Assembly (NCBI GenBank): GCA_964567045.1
Contig: CAZMLE010000042.1
Coordinates: 1 to 36,418 of the forward strand
Direction: 5' to 3'
DNA: 36,418 nt
Source of the DNA: JAFNGF01 sp964567045
GTDB lineage: Bacteria; Planctomycetota; Phycisphaerae; Sedimentisphaerales; Anaerobacaceae
Both the position numbers and the translations under genes were made by a program. Shown here in pieces: positions 14,780 to 23,445 of this stretch. Under the pieces are notes generated by a model. The model searched no databases. It was not told the DNA's origin and saw only the letters and a program-made list of their open reading frames with translations. Every line of letters starts with the position of its first letter. The stretch's first letter is position 1.

Positions 14780-15205
14780 GGCAGGCGATTCTGCCCTAAC
14801 ATACGTCCCATGAATTTTCCAGGGCAAACGCATCTGAATTCTGAGGACTCTCAGTAGATACTTCTCGTTGCAGCCAGCCATAAGACGTTTGGCCTTAATG
14901 CCAACCTTCGCTGTTGTCTCTTGTTTCAGCAACGTCAGGGCAAGCTGCTAATAAAGTAACGCTGTTCCACGCTTACTTGCTCACCGACCTGTCGGCGGCA
15001 GTCCACCGCAGCAATACTTTGTAACCCCGGCCAGTCATGACGCTGACGCAACCAATCGGTCTGTCCGGTTGTCCAGCACCTGCGTGTCTCGATGCGACCA
15101 TGGCCTTTTTTCGTCCGCTGGTAGAAGTCGTGCTGGATGTCACAGAAATCACGTTCTATCGCGTCATCCATGACATCCGCACATCCTCATGCAGCGTCCA
15201 TAGTA
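14780..15205 (-). pseudogene. ISAs1-family (H-repeat type) transposase relic
   Basis: Minus-strand pieces match the C-terminal half of ISAs1 transposases: LHEDVR (about 15185-15205), then in another frame DDAIERDF and KGHGRIETRRCW...WPGLQSIAAVD...QRYFISSL (14940-15170), and after a deletion LLKQETTAKVGIKAKRLMAG (about 14870-14935). The usual stretch between ISSL and LLKQE (about 60 residues) and the whole N-terminal half are missing. At 14819-14832 CCAGGGCAAACGCA resembles the terminal repeat of this IS family. It is a dead fragment. Confidence 0.8.
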
Positions 15206-15594
15206 CCTTATGACTTCTAATTTTAGTGGCGGTTTTCACGGATCGACTTACATGTCACAAGGGTATTCTTTGAAATTTAAGAATAACCATGAAGAAGAAC
15301 GCTCGACTTTGCCCATAAATTAAGATGTCAACGGGTACTAGTCTAGAACGCTTGGAATACTGGGCAGCTTACGACGACGATGATGTTCGAAAGCGAGCGA
15401 GGACGGCCTTAGAATCCTTTGGAGCATCTACTTATGAAATAGTCGAGACTGAACGCCTTCGTATTCGTAGAGTTTATCCAAGGTTTCCCTAACCGAGTCG
15501 GTGAGTGGCAGACGCAAATTCGAAGGATTTGGGGATGGCCATATCTATCAGTTACATGCACACAGGCCGCCAGCACCTCCCCGATTCACGGACG
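15206..15594. other. Intergenic region with a possible 55-residue ORF
   Basis: A 56-codon frame at 15325-15492 (plus) starts MSTGTSLERLEYWAAYDDDD and ends RRVYPRFP; it is acidic first and basic later, with only a poor ribosome site, and I do not recognise it. It could be a small gene or a gene remnant beside the ISAs1 relic. Nothing else in the region can be supported. Confidence 0.3.
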
Positions 15595-16152
15595 CTATTT
15601 TGCTCTGGAGACGTATGAGCCGTCTTCGGTGCTGATTCGGACTAATTCGCCCACGGCGATAAAAGGCGGCACACGAGTCTTGAGGCCGGTCTCAAGGACC
15701 GCTTCTTTGGGCTGATTAGTCGCGGTGGCACCCTTGGGCACCGGAGCGGTTTCAGTAACAGTTAGCTCAACCACCTTGGGCAGCTCAATAGCGACTACGT
15801 TATTTTCGTATAACAAGGTGGTTAGGGTGGTATTCGCCTTAACGAACTTTATGGACCCGCCTATCAGCTCGTCCGACACGGTAACCTGGTCGTAGGTCTG
15901 CTTATCCATAATGACATGGCCGGTATCGTCGGAGTAAAGATACTCCATCTCCCGGCGGTCAAGGAACGCCTGTTCAAGCTCTTCAGTGGAGCGCAGACGT
16001 TTTTCAATTATCACTCCATCGGAAAGTCTTCGAAGCTTTGCCTGCACAAACGCCCGAAGATTTCCAGGGGTAACATGCGTTGCCTGAAAACAAATATAAA
16101 GCTGGCCGTCCAGAGTGGTAGCCATGCCCGGTCTCAAATCGCTTGCTTTCAC
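15595..16152 (-). CDS. efp: Elongation factor P
   Basis: A 185-residue EF-P with the three beta-barrel domains; it relieves ribosome stalling at proline runs. Domain I begins MKASDLRPGM; the loop that reaches the peptidyl-transferase centre reads HVTPGNLRAFVQAKLRRL. At the place of the E. coli modified Lys34 (PGKGQAF) there is Asn31, followed by Leu32 and Arg33, so EpmA-type lysylation at that position is impossible; the nearby arginine could matter. Domains II/III are complete (YLYSDDTGHVIMD, VVELTVTETAP, GASAT-like GATAT, and the last TEDGSYVSRAK). It stands alone, divergent from the foldase gene. Confidence 0.93.
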   Translation of the reverse strand: MKASDLRPGMATTLDGQLYICFQATHVTPGNLRAFVQAKLRRLSDGVIIEKRLRSTEELEQAFLDRREMEYLYSDDTGHVIMDKQTYDQVTVSDELIGGSIKFVKANTTLTTLLYENNVVAIELPKVVELTVTETAPVPKGATATNQPKEAVLETGLKTRVPPFIAVGELVRISTEDGSYVSRAK

Positions 16153-16349
16153 GCTAAGCTCCTCATTGACAATTGAAAACTGGAATCATCCATCGGCAAA
16201 TCTGTCCCACAAAATAAACATCTATCTTTAACACCTGTCAAGTGGGAATTTAGTCTGGCCGATTAAGCAGGAAAGGTTAAAATGTATGTGTGACTGAAAT
16301 TCGCCGAAAGGATGAATAGCAAGTATCCGGATGAGTGAGGTGAGATGCG

Positions 16350-17834
16350 ATGAACTTAATGTCTGGCAAATTAGCTTTGTATCTGCTGTGTTTGGTAATG
16401 CCGGCTTGTGCTTTCTGTGGCGAGCCAGCCGAGCCGCAGAAGCCGAAGCAGCAGGGCGGCATCGAAGATGCTCCTGAGGACCCAAATATTGTCGCTAAGA
16501 TTGGCGACTACGTCATCACTAAAGAAGACCTGCGCAAGAGACTCATGAATGAGCTTCGCCCCGAACCTTATGAGTCGGGCATCCAAACTGAGCCTGTCAA
16601 CGCTGACATCGTACTTAAAAAAATGATCGCGGAAAAGGCGATGGTGATAGAAGGCCGCAAGTCAGGCCTGCTGCAGAGTAACCAAGAAATCCGCACATCG
16701 GTTAAGCAGATTAGGGACAGAAATCTGGCAAACTTACTTTTGCAGAAGTATCTTCAGAGCAAACAAACAGAGATGATAGTTACCGACGCCGAAATCGACG
16801 AAATGCTAAAGACCGATCCTAAGCTGGACCGAACGCGGGCACAGGCGATGCTGCGAAGAACAAGAGCCAATAGAATCTTGGACGATTACTACGGGCAGTT
16901 GTACAAGAAGCTGAACGTTCAGAAGGCAAGCGCGGATTTTGCCAGGGCGGCTGAAATTCATCAAAGGCTGTTGTATCGTCCTAAAGAACCGCGCAACGTG
17001 GGCTGGATCCAGAATAGTCAAGTAAGAAATGAATTGACGCCGCAAGAGAAAAATATCGTCCTGGCTGCCTATGATAAGGGCAAAGTCACGCTGGAGGACT
17101 GGTTGGTCGCCTTATGTGAAATTGTTCCGCCGGGCCGCCCAAAAGACCTGCACACTACAAAGGGTGTCGAGCAACTGCTGGATCGCGTCTTGAGGATACC
17201 GATTTTTGTCGCCGAGGCAGAATCTCTTGGCCTGGACAAGGACGAAAGCATAGTCCAGCAGGTAAGGCAGCATGAAGATATGCGGCTACTCGGCGCGGCC
17301 CAAATGTCAATATACGAGCAGGCCAAGGAGCCGACAGAGCAAGAGATAGTCACGTATTTCAACAACAATAAAGAGATATTCGGCACGCCCAGAAGGCTTA
17401 AGGTTGACCAAATCTGGTGTCAAGACCTCAAAACTGCCCGGCAAGCAAAGGCTGAGCTGGAGGCCGGCAAGGATTTTGAGTCGGTTAAAAAAGAATTCTC
17501 GTTGCAGAAAGAAAGCCAGCCGTTTGACACCTCCCCCGACTCTGAAGGGATGTTCTTCAAGGATTTATGGCAAGGTGATCCCAACACGGTGGTCGGCCCG
17601 GTGAAAGGCTTCTATTCGGACGCCGTTAAATGGCGCATCGTCAAAATATTGGAAAAAAAGCCAGCCGCACTGAGAGAGTATTCCAGTGATATGAAGGATC
17701 AGGTTAAACGGCGAATGTTGGACGAAAAGAGAACCGCCGCCCTTGACAAATGCAGGCAAGAATTATTGGAAAAATATGCGCACAAGATTTATGCCGACAG
17801 GATCAAGGATATTGACCCGTTAGACATACCGTGA
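16350..17834 (+). CDS. SurA/PpiC-like periplasmic foldase
   Basis: A 494-residue exported protein. A signal peptide (about 1-22, LALYLLCLVMPACAFC) is followed by a SurA_N-like chaperone region that opens VAKIGDYVITKEDLRKRL and is largely alpha-helical. The part from about residue 330 (EIVTYFNNNKEIFGTPRRLKV, then ELEAGKDFESVKKEFS and VVGPVKGFYSDAVKWRIVKI) follows the layout of a parvulin domain, but with weak conservation, so isomerase activity is uncertain. Such proteins guide outer-membrane proteins. The ATG at 16350 is preceded by GTGAGGTGAGATGCG, an acceptable site. It is transcribed alone and ends at a large nested hairpin shared with the convergent gene. Confidence 0.75.
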   Translation: MNLMSGKLALYLLCLVMPACAFCGEPAEPQKPKQQGGIEDAPEDPNIVAKIGDYVITKEDLRKRLMNELRPEPYESGIQTEPVNADIVLKKMIAEKAMVIEGRKSGLLQSNQEIRTSVKQIRDRNLANLLLQKYLQSKQTEMIVTDAEIDEMLKTDPKLDRTRAQAMLRRTRANRILDDYYGQLYKKLNVQKASADFARAAEIHQRLLYRPKEPRNVGWIQNSQVRNELTPQEKNIVLAAYDKGKVTLEDWLVALCEIVPPGRPKDLHTTKGVEQLLDRVLRIPIFVAEAESLGLDKDESIVQQVRQHEDMRLLGAAQMSIYEQAKEPTEQEIVTYFNNNKEIFGTPRRLKVDQIWCQDLKTARQAKAELEAGKDFESVKKEFSLQKESQPFDTSPDSEGMFFKDLWQGDPNTVVGPVKGFYSDAVKWRIVKILEKKPAALREYSSDMKDQVKRRMLDEKRTAALDKCRQELLEKYAHKIYADRIKDIDPLDIP

Positions 17835-17910
17835 GTCTCAGAACAGTCCAGAGCATAGGCTCACGTCCGTGAAACGAGCCCTGCCCAGCGCTGGGCGGGT
17901 GCCTAAAGTT

Positions 17911-17994
17911 TAAAGTGCCTAAAGTGCCTAAAATTATAACTTTCAACTTTATCCGCCAGACGTATGGCGGATAAAGCTCACTTTAGGCACTTTA
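17911..17994. terminator. Perfect nested hairpin between convergent genes
   Basis: TAAAGTGCCTAAAGTG (17911-17926) and CACTTTAGGCACTTTA (17979-17994) form a perfect 16-bp outer stem; CTTTATCCGCCA (17947-17958) and TGGCGGATAAAG (17965-17976) a perfect 12-bp inner one. It lies between the stops of the foldase and beta-helix genes and may end transcription from both sides. The left arm is itself a tandem GTGCCTAAA repeat, which suggests a repeat element rather than a simple terminator. Confidence 0.65.
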
Positions 17995-18004
17995 AGCTGT
18001 TTTT

Positions 18005-19807
18005 CTACCGCCGTGGGGCAGGAGACAATACCTTGATCTCTATCTCTGTTGAGCTGGTTGTTGCCCCAAGGTTGTCCGTTGCTTTAGCCGTGAGTTTGTA
18101 TGAGCCCTGTGGGCAGTCAGTCCACACAATGCCCCAGCCGTCGGACCCATCATTGTCGGCGCCTATCTCGTCGCCGTGAGCGTAGAATTCGACTTTCACT
18201 ACCATGCCATCGGTGTCGCACGCGTGCGCTTCGAGTTCGATTGTTGTCACCTCGCCCCAGAACTGGGCTCCGTTGGTTGGAGCGGTAATAATTACGTAGG
18301 GCGGCTGGTTCGGTACGGCCCCGCAGCACCTAAGCCAGTTCTCAGCGAGCAGCGCATAGTCCATCATGTCAACCACTCCGTCGCGGTTGGTGTCGCAGTC
18401 GAGCCATGGCGCCTCGTTCAGGCTTGCATAAGCGGTCCCGCCGTAGGCACCCATGTTGATGCGCGCGCCGTTGGGCCTGGGCTCCTCAGAATAATCAGCA
18501 GTTGGATCGCCACTATCAATGCAGGGACTCGTCACTTTATCCAGAACCCACACATCGTGCTCCGGCCAGTATCTGCCTCGCTGACTGCGCAAATGGTAAT
18601 CGCCGTTCTCGGCATCTACAAACATGGGGTCAGCGCTAAGGTTGCCTTGACCTTCGCCGCCACGTTGGATACAAGTGTAGTGGGCCTGACATCCAAACAG
18701 GTCATCACCACTGTTATACCACAAAATAGAGTTGCTTATGTCTGGCTCTGCGCCTGCGTATGCCTCGACGCCATATCTGTTCTTGACGACGGTCACGTTG
18801 GCAATGGTTGGTGAGGTCTGCACAATGAAAATTCCCATGAAGCTGTTTCTTATTACGAAATTTTTCAGCACACTATTGGGTCCTTCGCCCATATAAAAAG
18901 ACACGGCGAAATCAGCGGGAGCTTCCAGTACCGCTGCATCTTCCGCGCTTCGGACTGTTATGGCCTTACCCAGAAAATTGATTCGTTCGCGATAAACGCC
19001 CGGATAGACCAGAATTGTGTCCCCATCTTCTGCCGCCTCGATCCCTTTCTGGATGGTTGCAAAAGGCGTCTTGGCGCTTGAGCCGTCGTTATCATCGCTG
19101 CCGTTGGTTCGATCAACGTAATATATCGGTGCGCGGTGAACCTCCGCCGTTGTGAATCTCCATACGTCGCCTTTGTCTTTGCTGCCGTCGGGCTCTACCT
19201 CATCGATACGCCAGTAGTAGGTCTGGCCAAACCTCAGAGTTTCACGCGGATGATAGGTGGTGACAGTCTGTCGGCCTCGATATATGCCGGTCGCATTGGA
19301 GACATCAGCCTCCTGTACAGGGTCTTTATTCGTGCCGAAGTACACCTCGTGCATGATAGCGTGAAAGCCTGCAGTCCATGTAAGGTCTGTATTCGGGTCC
19401 ACAGATTTGGCGCCGTCGGATGGATCGGGGTTGCTGGCCGTTGATGCCAGAGCTGTGAAGCTCCAGACATCGCCGGCGTGGATGGTCACACCGTCGGCTT
19501 CCACCTCATCGATGCGCCAGTAGTAAGTGGTTCCTGGCGTAATGCCGGCGCCGTGCCAATAGACGTTCCAGGTCTGTCGGCCTCTGAACTCAGCTGCACC
19601 CAGCGTCGGATTAGTGCCGAAGTACACATCGTGGAACTTGGCCGTCTCTCCTGCTGTCCACTGAAGCAGCGGCGTGGTAATCCCTTCCGCACCATCGGGC
19701 GGGGAAGGATTGCTGGCCTGCACCGTAGAAGCCTGTGCCAATGCTGTCGATGCGCTCACTGTGGCAAATATTGCCAGGAGCGCTGCCAAAAATAACGTTC
19801 GTTTCAT
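18005..19807 (-). CDS. Secreted beta-helix protein with dockerin-like unit
   Basis: A 600-residue exported protein. The ATG at 19807 (AAAGGG upstream) opens a signal peptide (MKRTLFLAALLAIFATVSAS); the open frame runs further back but adds nothing. Domains, roughly: two Fn3-like repeats (30-235) each with NPxPxDGA, HDVYFGTN/HEVYFGTN and TYYWRIDEVE; a right-handed parallel beta-helix (238-440) opening IYYVDRTNGSDDNDGSSAKTP, as in DUF1565/NosD-type proteins; a dockerin-like EF-hand near 480 (DCDTNRDGVVDMMDYALLAENW); and a C-terminal Ig-like domain (VIITAPTNGAQF). Beta-helix proteins often act on polysaccharides, but no catalytic residues can be assigned. It stands as a single gene. Confidence 0.85.
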   Translation of the reverse strand: MKRTLFLAALLAIFATVSASTALAQASTVQASNPSPPDGAEGITTPLLQWTAGETAKFHDVYFGTNPTLGAAEFRGRQTWNVYWHGAGITPGTTYYWRIDEVEADGVTIHAGDVWSFTALASTASNPDPSDGAKSVDPNTDLTWTAGFHAIMHEVYFGTNKDPVQEADVSNATGIYRGRQTVTTYHPRETLRFGQTYYWRIDEVEPDGSKDKGDVWRFTTAEVHRAPIYYVDRTNGSDDNDGSSAKTPFATIQKGIEAAEDGDTILVYPGVYRERINFLGKAITVRSAEDAAVLEAPADFAVSFYMGEGPNSVLKNFVIRNSFMGIFIVQTSPTIANVTVVKNRYGVEAYAGAEPDISNSILWYNSGDDLFGCQAHYTCIQRGGEGQGNLSADPMFVDAENGDYHLRSQRGRYWPEHDVWVLDKVTSPCIDSGDPTADYSEEPRPNGARINMGAYGGTAYASLNEAPWLDCDTNRDGVVDMMDYALLAENWLRCCGAVPNQPPYVIITAPTNGAQFWGEVTTIELEAHACDTDGMVVKVEFYAHGDEIGADNDGSDGWGIVWTDCPQGSYKLTAKATDNLGATTSSTEIEIKVLSPAPRR

Positions 19808-20259
19808 TTTTCGACCCTTTCCAAAATGTGTGATGATATCATGACGGTACAGGTCACATGCCTGTGCCATTTCAAGTAAACTGAGTTGTTTTCGCGGATT
19901 CTCCGCGCATTTTGTTTCTCGTGCCTGTGTCCAAGCAAAGAGCACGGCTCATCAGCAACAACAGCGGACTGAATTTTCAGGCAGGCCTGGTATGATATGC
20001 AAATGCTCTATGATGACAGACAAAGAATACTATGACAATTTTCTGAGCCTGCCTTGACCTCTTTGGCAAATATGATTGTAATAGAAAGGTCGTTGCTCCC
20101 GCAAGGAAATTTTTCAAAATTTTTGCGCTTTGAGGGGCCAGCAGTCTCTATAAGGAGGTTCCCTGTGGCAGAAAAGGCTTGTGAAGCGCAGACCAGGCCA
20201 AAAATTGACAATTGACAATTGTAAATCGGCAACTGAAAATTGAAAGCGGACGCTGAGTT
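19808..20259. other. Intergenic region upstream of lptF
   Basis: Holds the promoter at 20054-20082. A 17-codon frame at 20165-20215 (GTG start, MAEKACEAQTRPKIDN) has an excellent AAGGAGG site and ends inside a run of AATTGACA units; it is either a leader peptide or the stub of a lost gene. A short palindrome (ACAGGTCACATGCCTGT) lies near 19845. No larger gene is seen. Confidence 0.4.
20054..20082 (+). promoter_or_regulatory. Sigma-70-type promoter for lptF-lptG
   Basis: TTGACC (20054-20059) and TGTAAT (20077-20082) with a 17-base spacer lie 178 bases before lptF, on the right strand. Confidence 0.5.
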
Positions 20260-21846
20260 ATGGTTCGTATACTGCACAAATACATATTTCGGGAGCTTTT
20301 GAAGGTCTTTGTGCCGGCGGTGGTGGCTCTGACGCTTATTCTGAGCCTGGGCAGCATCCTGCGGCCCATGCAGGAATTCGGCGTAGGACCGCGCCAGGCG
20401 GTCCATCTTATGGGCTATTTTCTGCCGATAACCCTGACTTTTGTAATGCCTATCGCCGCTTTATTTGCCGGGGCTTTGGTTTACGGCCGCCTTGCAGGCG
20501 ATAATGAGCTTGACGCCTGCAAGGCAAGTGGAATCAGTTTTCTAAGACTGGTTTATCCTGGCCTGGCTCTGGCGCTGATAGTCGCAAGCGCGAATCTAAT
20601 CTTGAGCTTTCACGTGACGCCCATCTTTGTCCACCTGGCAGAAAAATCGCTCAAAGCCGATGCAAAACAGATACTTTTTCGCAATATTCAGCGAAGAGGC
20701 TATTATGAGCTGCCGGACAGCCGCTACCGTATCTACGCCGACTATGCCGACCAACAAACCGACACGCTGAGCGGTGTGGTCGTCGCCCAAGTTGGGCGTG
20801 ACCGCATAGAAGACATTTTCGGCGGCGACGCGGCCAAAGTCTACTTTAATCCTCACGGTCAACTGAATGAGGTCCGCGTAGTTGTACATAAACCGTACAA
20901 GCTCGGCTTGGCAGACGAAGGGATGGCGGAATGGCTGCCGTTTACCTGCGAGTTCGGCTCGCTATTAGGTGACGACATCAAATTCAAGCGGATAGACGAG
21001 ATGAAGGCAATTCAAGCTGACCTGATACAGTTTAACCCGATCAAGAAACTGGCCCGTGAAGCCTACGCGCAATTTGTCACGGAGCTGCTGGCACAGGATA
21101 TCGCAAGAAGAATGGCTCGTGAGCCGAACGGCTTTTACGAACTGCGGGGTAAGCCGAACTCGGTCAAGTTTATGGCCGCTCAGTGTGCCGTGCAGGATGA
21201 GAGAAAAGTGGAATTATCCGGCGGTGTGGTGGTCAGCGAATACGACACCGATAACAGGCAACTCTTATGGACGTTGCGGTCTGCAAAGGCGTCACTATAT
21301 ATCGAAGGTGATGAGCCGGCACTGACTTTGACAATGGATATCGACAAAGCCCTGGAAGAGGGCTCGCGGCAGTTGAGAATGCGGCATGTAATCAACGGCT
21401 TGATCCTGCCGGCGGCTGTTACCGATACGTTCAAAGCCGGTAACATTTTGGATAACATTCGTCCACAGGCACTGGAATCGGCGCTGAAAAAAGGGCCAAG
21501 CCCGAAGTTGCGCGGACTAAACGATGGGCTTCAAAGGCAAATCCACAGGACGCTTGTTGAAATAAAGGGGGAGATGCATTCTCGTCTGGCGTTTGGGCTG
21601 GGCTGCGTACCCATGATATTGATTGGCATCGGCCTGGGTGTCATCAAAAAAGGTGGGCACATGCTCGGTGCTTTTGCTGTCAGTTGTGTGCCGGCTGCCG
21701 TTCTAATTGTGTGCATAATCAGTGGCAAGAACATCACTGAAAATCTTGGTTCGCAGGGTATTTCAGGTGTGCTGCTGATATGGGCGGGACTGGTCGTTTT
21801 GACTGTGTTAGCGATAGTGATGTATCACAAGCTGCTGAAAAACTAA
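20260..21846 (+). CDS. lptF: LptF/LptG (YjgP/YjgQ) family permease
   Basis: One of the two inner-membrane subunits that, with the LptB ATPase, lift lipopolysaccharide out of the membrane. It has the family's start (ILHKYIFRELLKVFVPAVVALT) as first membrane helix, three N-terminal helices (to about residue 120), a long periplasmic jellyroll part, and three C-terminal helices (FGLGCVPMILIGIGLGVI to the end). At 528 residues it is longer than E. coli LptF (about 366), mainly through an expanded periplasmic region. lptG follows 58 bases later. lptB and lptC are not in the window. F rather than G is assigned only by order and is uncertain. Confidence 0.85.
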   Translation: MVRILHKYIFRELLKVFVPAVVALTLILSLGSILRPMQEFGVGPRQAVHLMGYFLPITLTFVMPIAALFAGALVYGRLAGDNELDACKASGISFLRLVYPGLALALIVASANLILSFHVTPIFVHLAEKSLKADAKQILFRNIQRRGYYELPDSRYRIYADYADQQTDTLSGVVVAQVGRDRIEDIFGGDAAKVYFNPHGQLNEVRVVVHKPYKLGLADEGMAEWLPFTCEFGSLLGDDIKFKRIDEMKAIQADLIQFNPIKKLAREAYAQFVTELLAQDIARRMAREPNGFYELRGKPNSVKFMAAQCAVQDERKVELSGGVVVSEYDTDNRQLLWTLRSAKASLYIEGDEPALTLTMDIDKALEEGSRQLRMRHVINGLILPAAVTDTFKAGNILDNIRPQALESALKKGPSPKLRGLNDGLQRQIHRTLVEIKGEMHSRLAFGLGCVPMILIGIGLGVIKKGGHMLGAFAVSCVPAAVLIVCIISGKNITENLGSQGISGVLLIWAGLVVLTVLAIVMYHKLLKN

Positions 21847-21904
21847 GCCAAAAAGTGCTCATCATCGGGCGCGAAATGTTAAGCCGGAGACCGGACATAC
21901 AAAG

Positions 21905-23002
21905 ATGAAAATATTGGACAAGCATGTCGCGAAGAACTTTTTGGTTGGCTATGGAATTGCCTCTTGCGTTCTCATAGGCCTGCGAATAGTTATTGACCTG
22001 TTCGTGAATCTGGATGAATTTACCGAGCACACAGATCTTGGTGCCTTGGATGTGATTAAGAACATATTCATCTTTTACGCCCTGAACACCACCCTTTACT
22101 TTCGAGATTTTGCGGGAATGATGACGGTGCTGGCGGCGGCTTTTTCGCTGGGCAAGATGGTTCGCCTCAACGAGTTAGTGGGCATAATGGCTTCCGGGGT
22201 AAGTCTGAAGCGAGTCATCGGGCCGATCCTAGTTCTTGCGTTGCTGCTGACCGGCCTGCTGGTTATCGACCAGGAGATTCTGATACCGTCGCTTGGTGAC
22301 AAGCTTGCTCGCGGCCAGGGTGATATTCCCGGCCAGGAATCGTATGACGTATGGTTTATTGCCGACGCTAACGGTTCACTGTTTTGCGCTCCGAGATTTG
22401 ACGTGCAGACCTCAATGTTATATCAGCCAACTATCATCCGCCGCCTGGAGTTAAAGCCAGGTGTCTGGCAAGTGATCGCTCGGATATCAGCCGAAAAGGC
22501 TATCGATGCTCATAGCACGGGCAACTGGATTTTGACTAAGGGACTATTGGTCAAAAGAGGCTCCGGCGAAGAGCCGCAGCCGATCGCTTCATATAAAAGC
22601 GATGTTACCGCAAAAGATATACCTGTCAGGTGCCAGGCCGAGTACAAAAGTCTATTAGGTTCGAGGCAATTAGCTGCTCTTGCGGCCCAGAGGACAAAGA
22701 TAAGAGACCTACCTGAGCTTTACAGCCAGAAACACTTTCGTATTACTGACCCGATCATAAATCTGGTGATGCTTATGATAAGTCTGCCGGTATTGGTTTG
22801 TCGCGACCCCAAGTCGATGAAATCGGCGGTGATGATTAGTTTCGGTCTGACCACGGCATGTTTTATTACAACGTTTGTCTGTAAAATGCTCGCCACTGAG
22901 CCTGTACTCTTCGGCAAGGTAATGGTGCAGCTATGGGCGTGGCTGCCGATCTTTATCTTTGTGCCGGTAGCCTTTATCGAATTAGATTCCATGAAAACAT
23001 AA
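21905..23002 (+). CDS. lptG: LptF/LptG (YjgP/YjgQ) family permease
   Basis: The second LPS-export permease, 365 residues, of normal length. It starts MKILDKHVAKNFLVGYGIASC, the family's first helix; further helices lie near 50-75 (FIFYALNTTLYFRDFAGMMTV) and 95-120, then the periplasmic beta-jellyroll, and three helices at the end (INLVMLMISLPVLVCR to IFIFVPVAF). The segment 'LNELVGIMASGVSLKRVIGP' corresponds to the coupling helix that contacts LptB. It is in an operon with lptF. Its last 21 bases overlap the stop of the convergent retropepsin-like gene. Confidence 0.85.
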   Translation: MKILDKHVAKNFLVGYGIASCVLIGLRIVIDLFVNLDEFTEHTDLGALDVIKNIFIFYALNTTLYFRDFAGMMTVLAAAFSLGKMVRLNELVGIMASGVSLKRVIGPILVLALLLTGLLVIDQEILIPSLGDKLARGQGDIPGQESYDVWFIADANGSLFCAPRFDVQTSMLYQPTIIRRLELKPGVWQVIARISAEKAIDAHSTGNWILTKGLLVKRGSGEEPQPIASYKSDVTAKDIPVRCQAEYKSLLGSRQLAALAAQRTKIRDLPELYSQKHFRITDPIINLVMLMISLPVLVCRDPKSMKSAVMISFGLTTACFITTFVCKMLATEPVLFGKVMVQLWAWLPIFIFVPVAFIELDSMKT

Positions 23003-23347
23003 CAGCATGCGCATCGGCTGAAGTGTCCGATCGAATGGATTAAACACAAGGCCGAGAATCTCCAAAGTCACAACGCCAAGCAGTGCCTGGTCGTTTTCTT
23101 CGCCCAAGATCACCGGTGTGTGAGCTTCTCCCTGCGGCAGCCTGATATGAGCTTCTGAAACTTGCCTATCAATTATTGTACCATCAGCCAGCGTGAAAGT
23201 CATCTGCCGTTTTGGCTTCAGCCCAATAGCCTGCCAGATTCTTTTAGGAAGCACAGAATAAGTCGCTCCGCTATCAATGAGAAATTTTACACTCGCCTGC
23301 TTACCCTTTGCTCCCTTAACTTGTCCTCGGATGTAGGTGATGCCCAT
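22982..23347 (-). CDS. Retropepsin-like aspartic protease
   Basis: A 121-residue one-lobe aspartic protease domain. The active-site triad sequence D25-S-G-A lies in KFLIDSGATYSVLPKRIW, as in retroviral and bacterial clan AA proteases; the second conserved hydrophobic-Gly signature is ALLGVVTLEILGL. A single-lobe enzyme must dimerise to act. The frame is open back to 23509, overlapping thiC, but the ATG at 23347 opens the domain naturally. No signal peptide, so cytoplasmic. It follows thiC on the same strand (stop at 23446), and its 3' end overlaps lptG convergently. The substrate is unknown. Confidence 0.75.
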   Translation of the reverse strand: MGITYIRGQVKGAKGKQASVKFLIDSGATYSVLPKRIWQAIGLKPKRQMTFTLADGTIIDRQVSEAHIRLPQGEAHTPVILGEENDQALLGVVTLEILGLVFNPFDRTLQPMRMLLCFHGI

Positions 23348-23445
23348 AACTGTTATTTTTCCGCGCCTAACTTTTGTATTATACCGCCGCACTACTGCCA
23401 GCACAAGAAAATTGCATATCAAGTCGATCGCGCTGTGAGAAAGTC

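Noticed and set aside
17911..17994. CRISPR-like repeat
   Set aside because: Only one inverted structure, with no regular spacers and no cas genes anywhere in the window.
19845..19870. Operator palindrome ACAGGTCACATGCCTGT
   Set aside because: Only five paired bases on each side and not near a convincing promoter.
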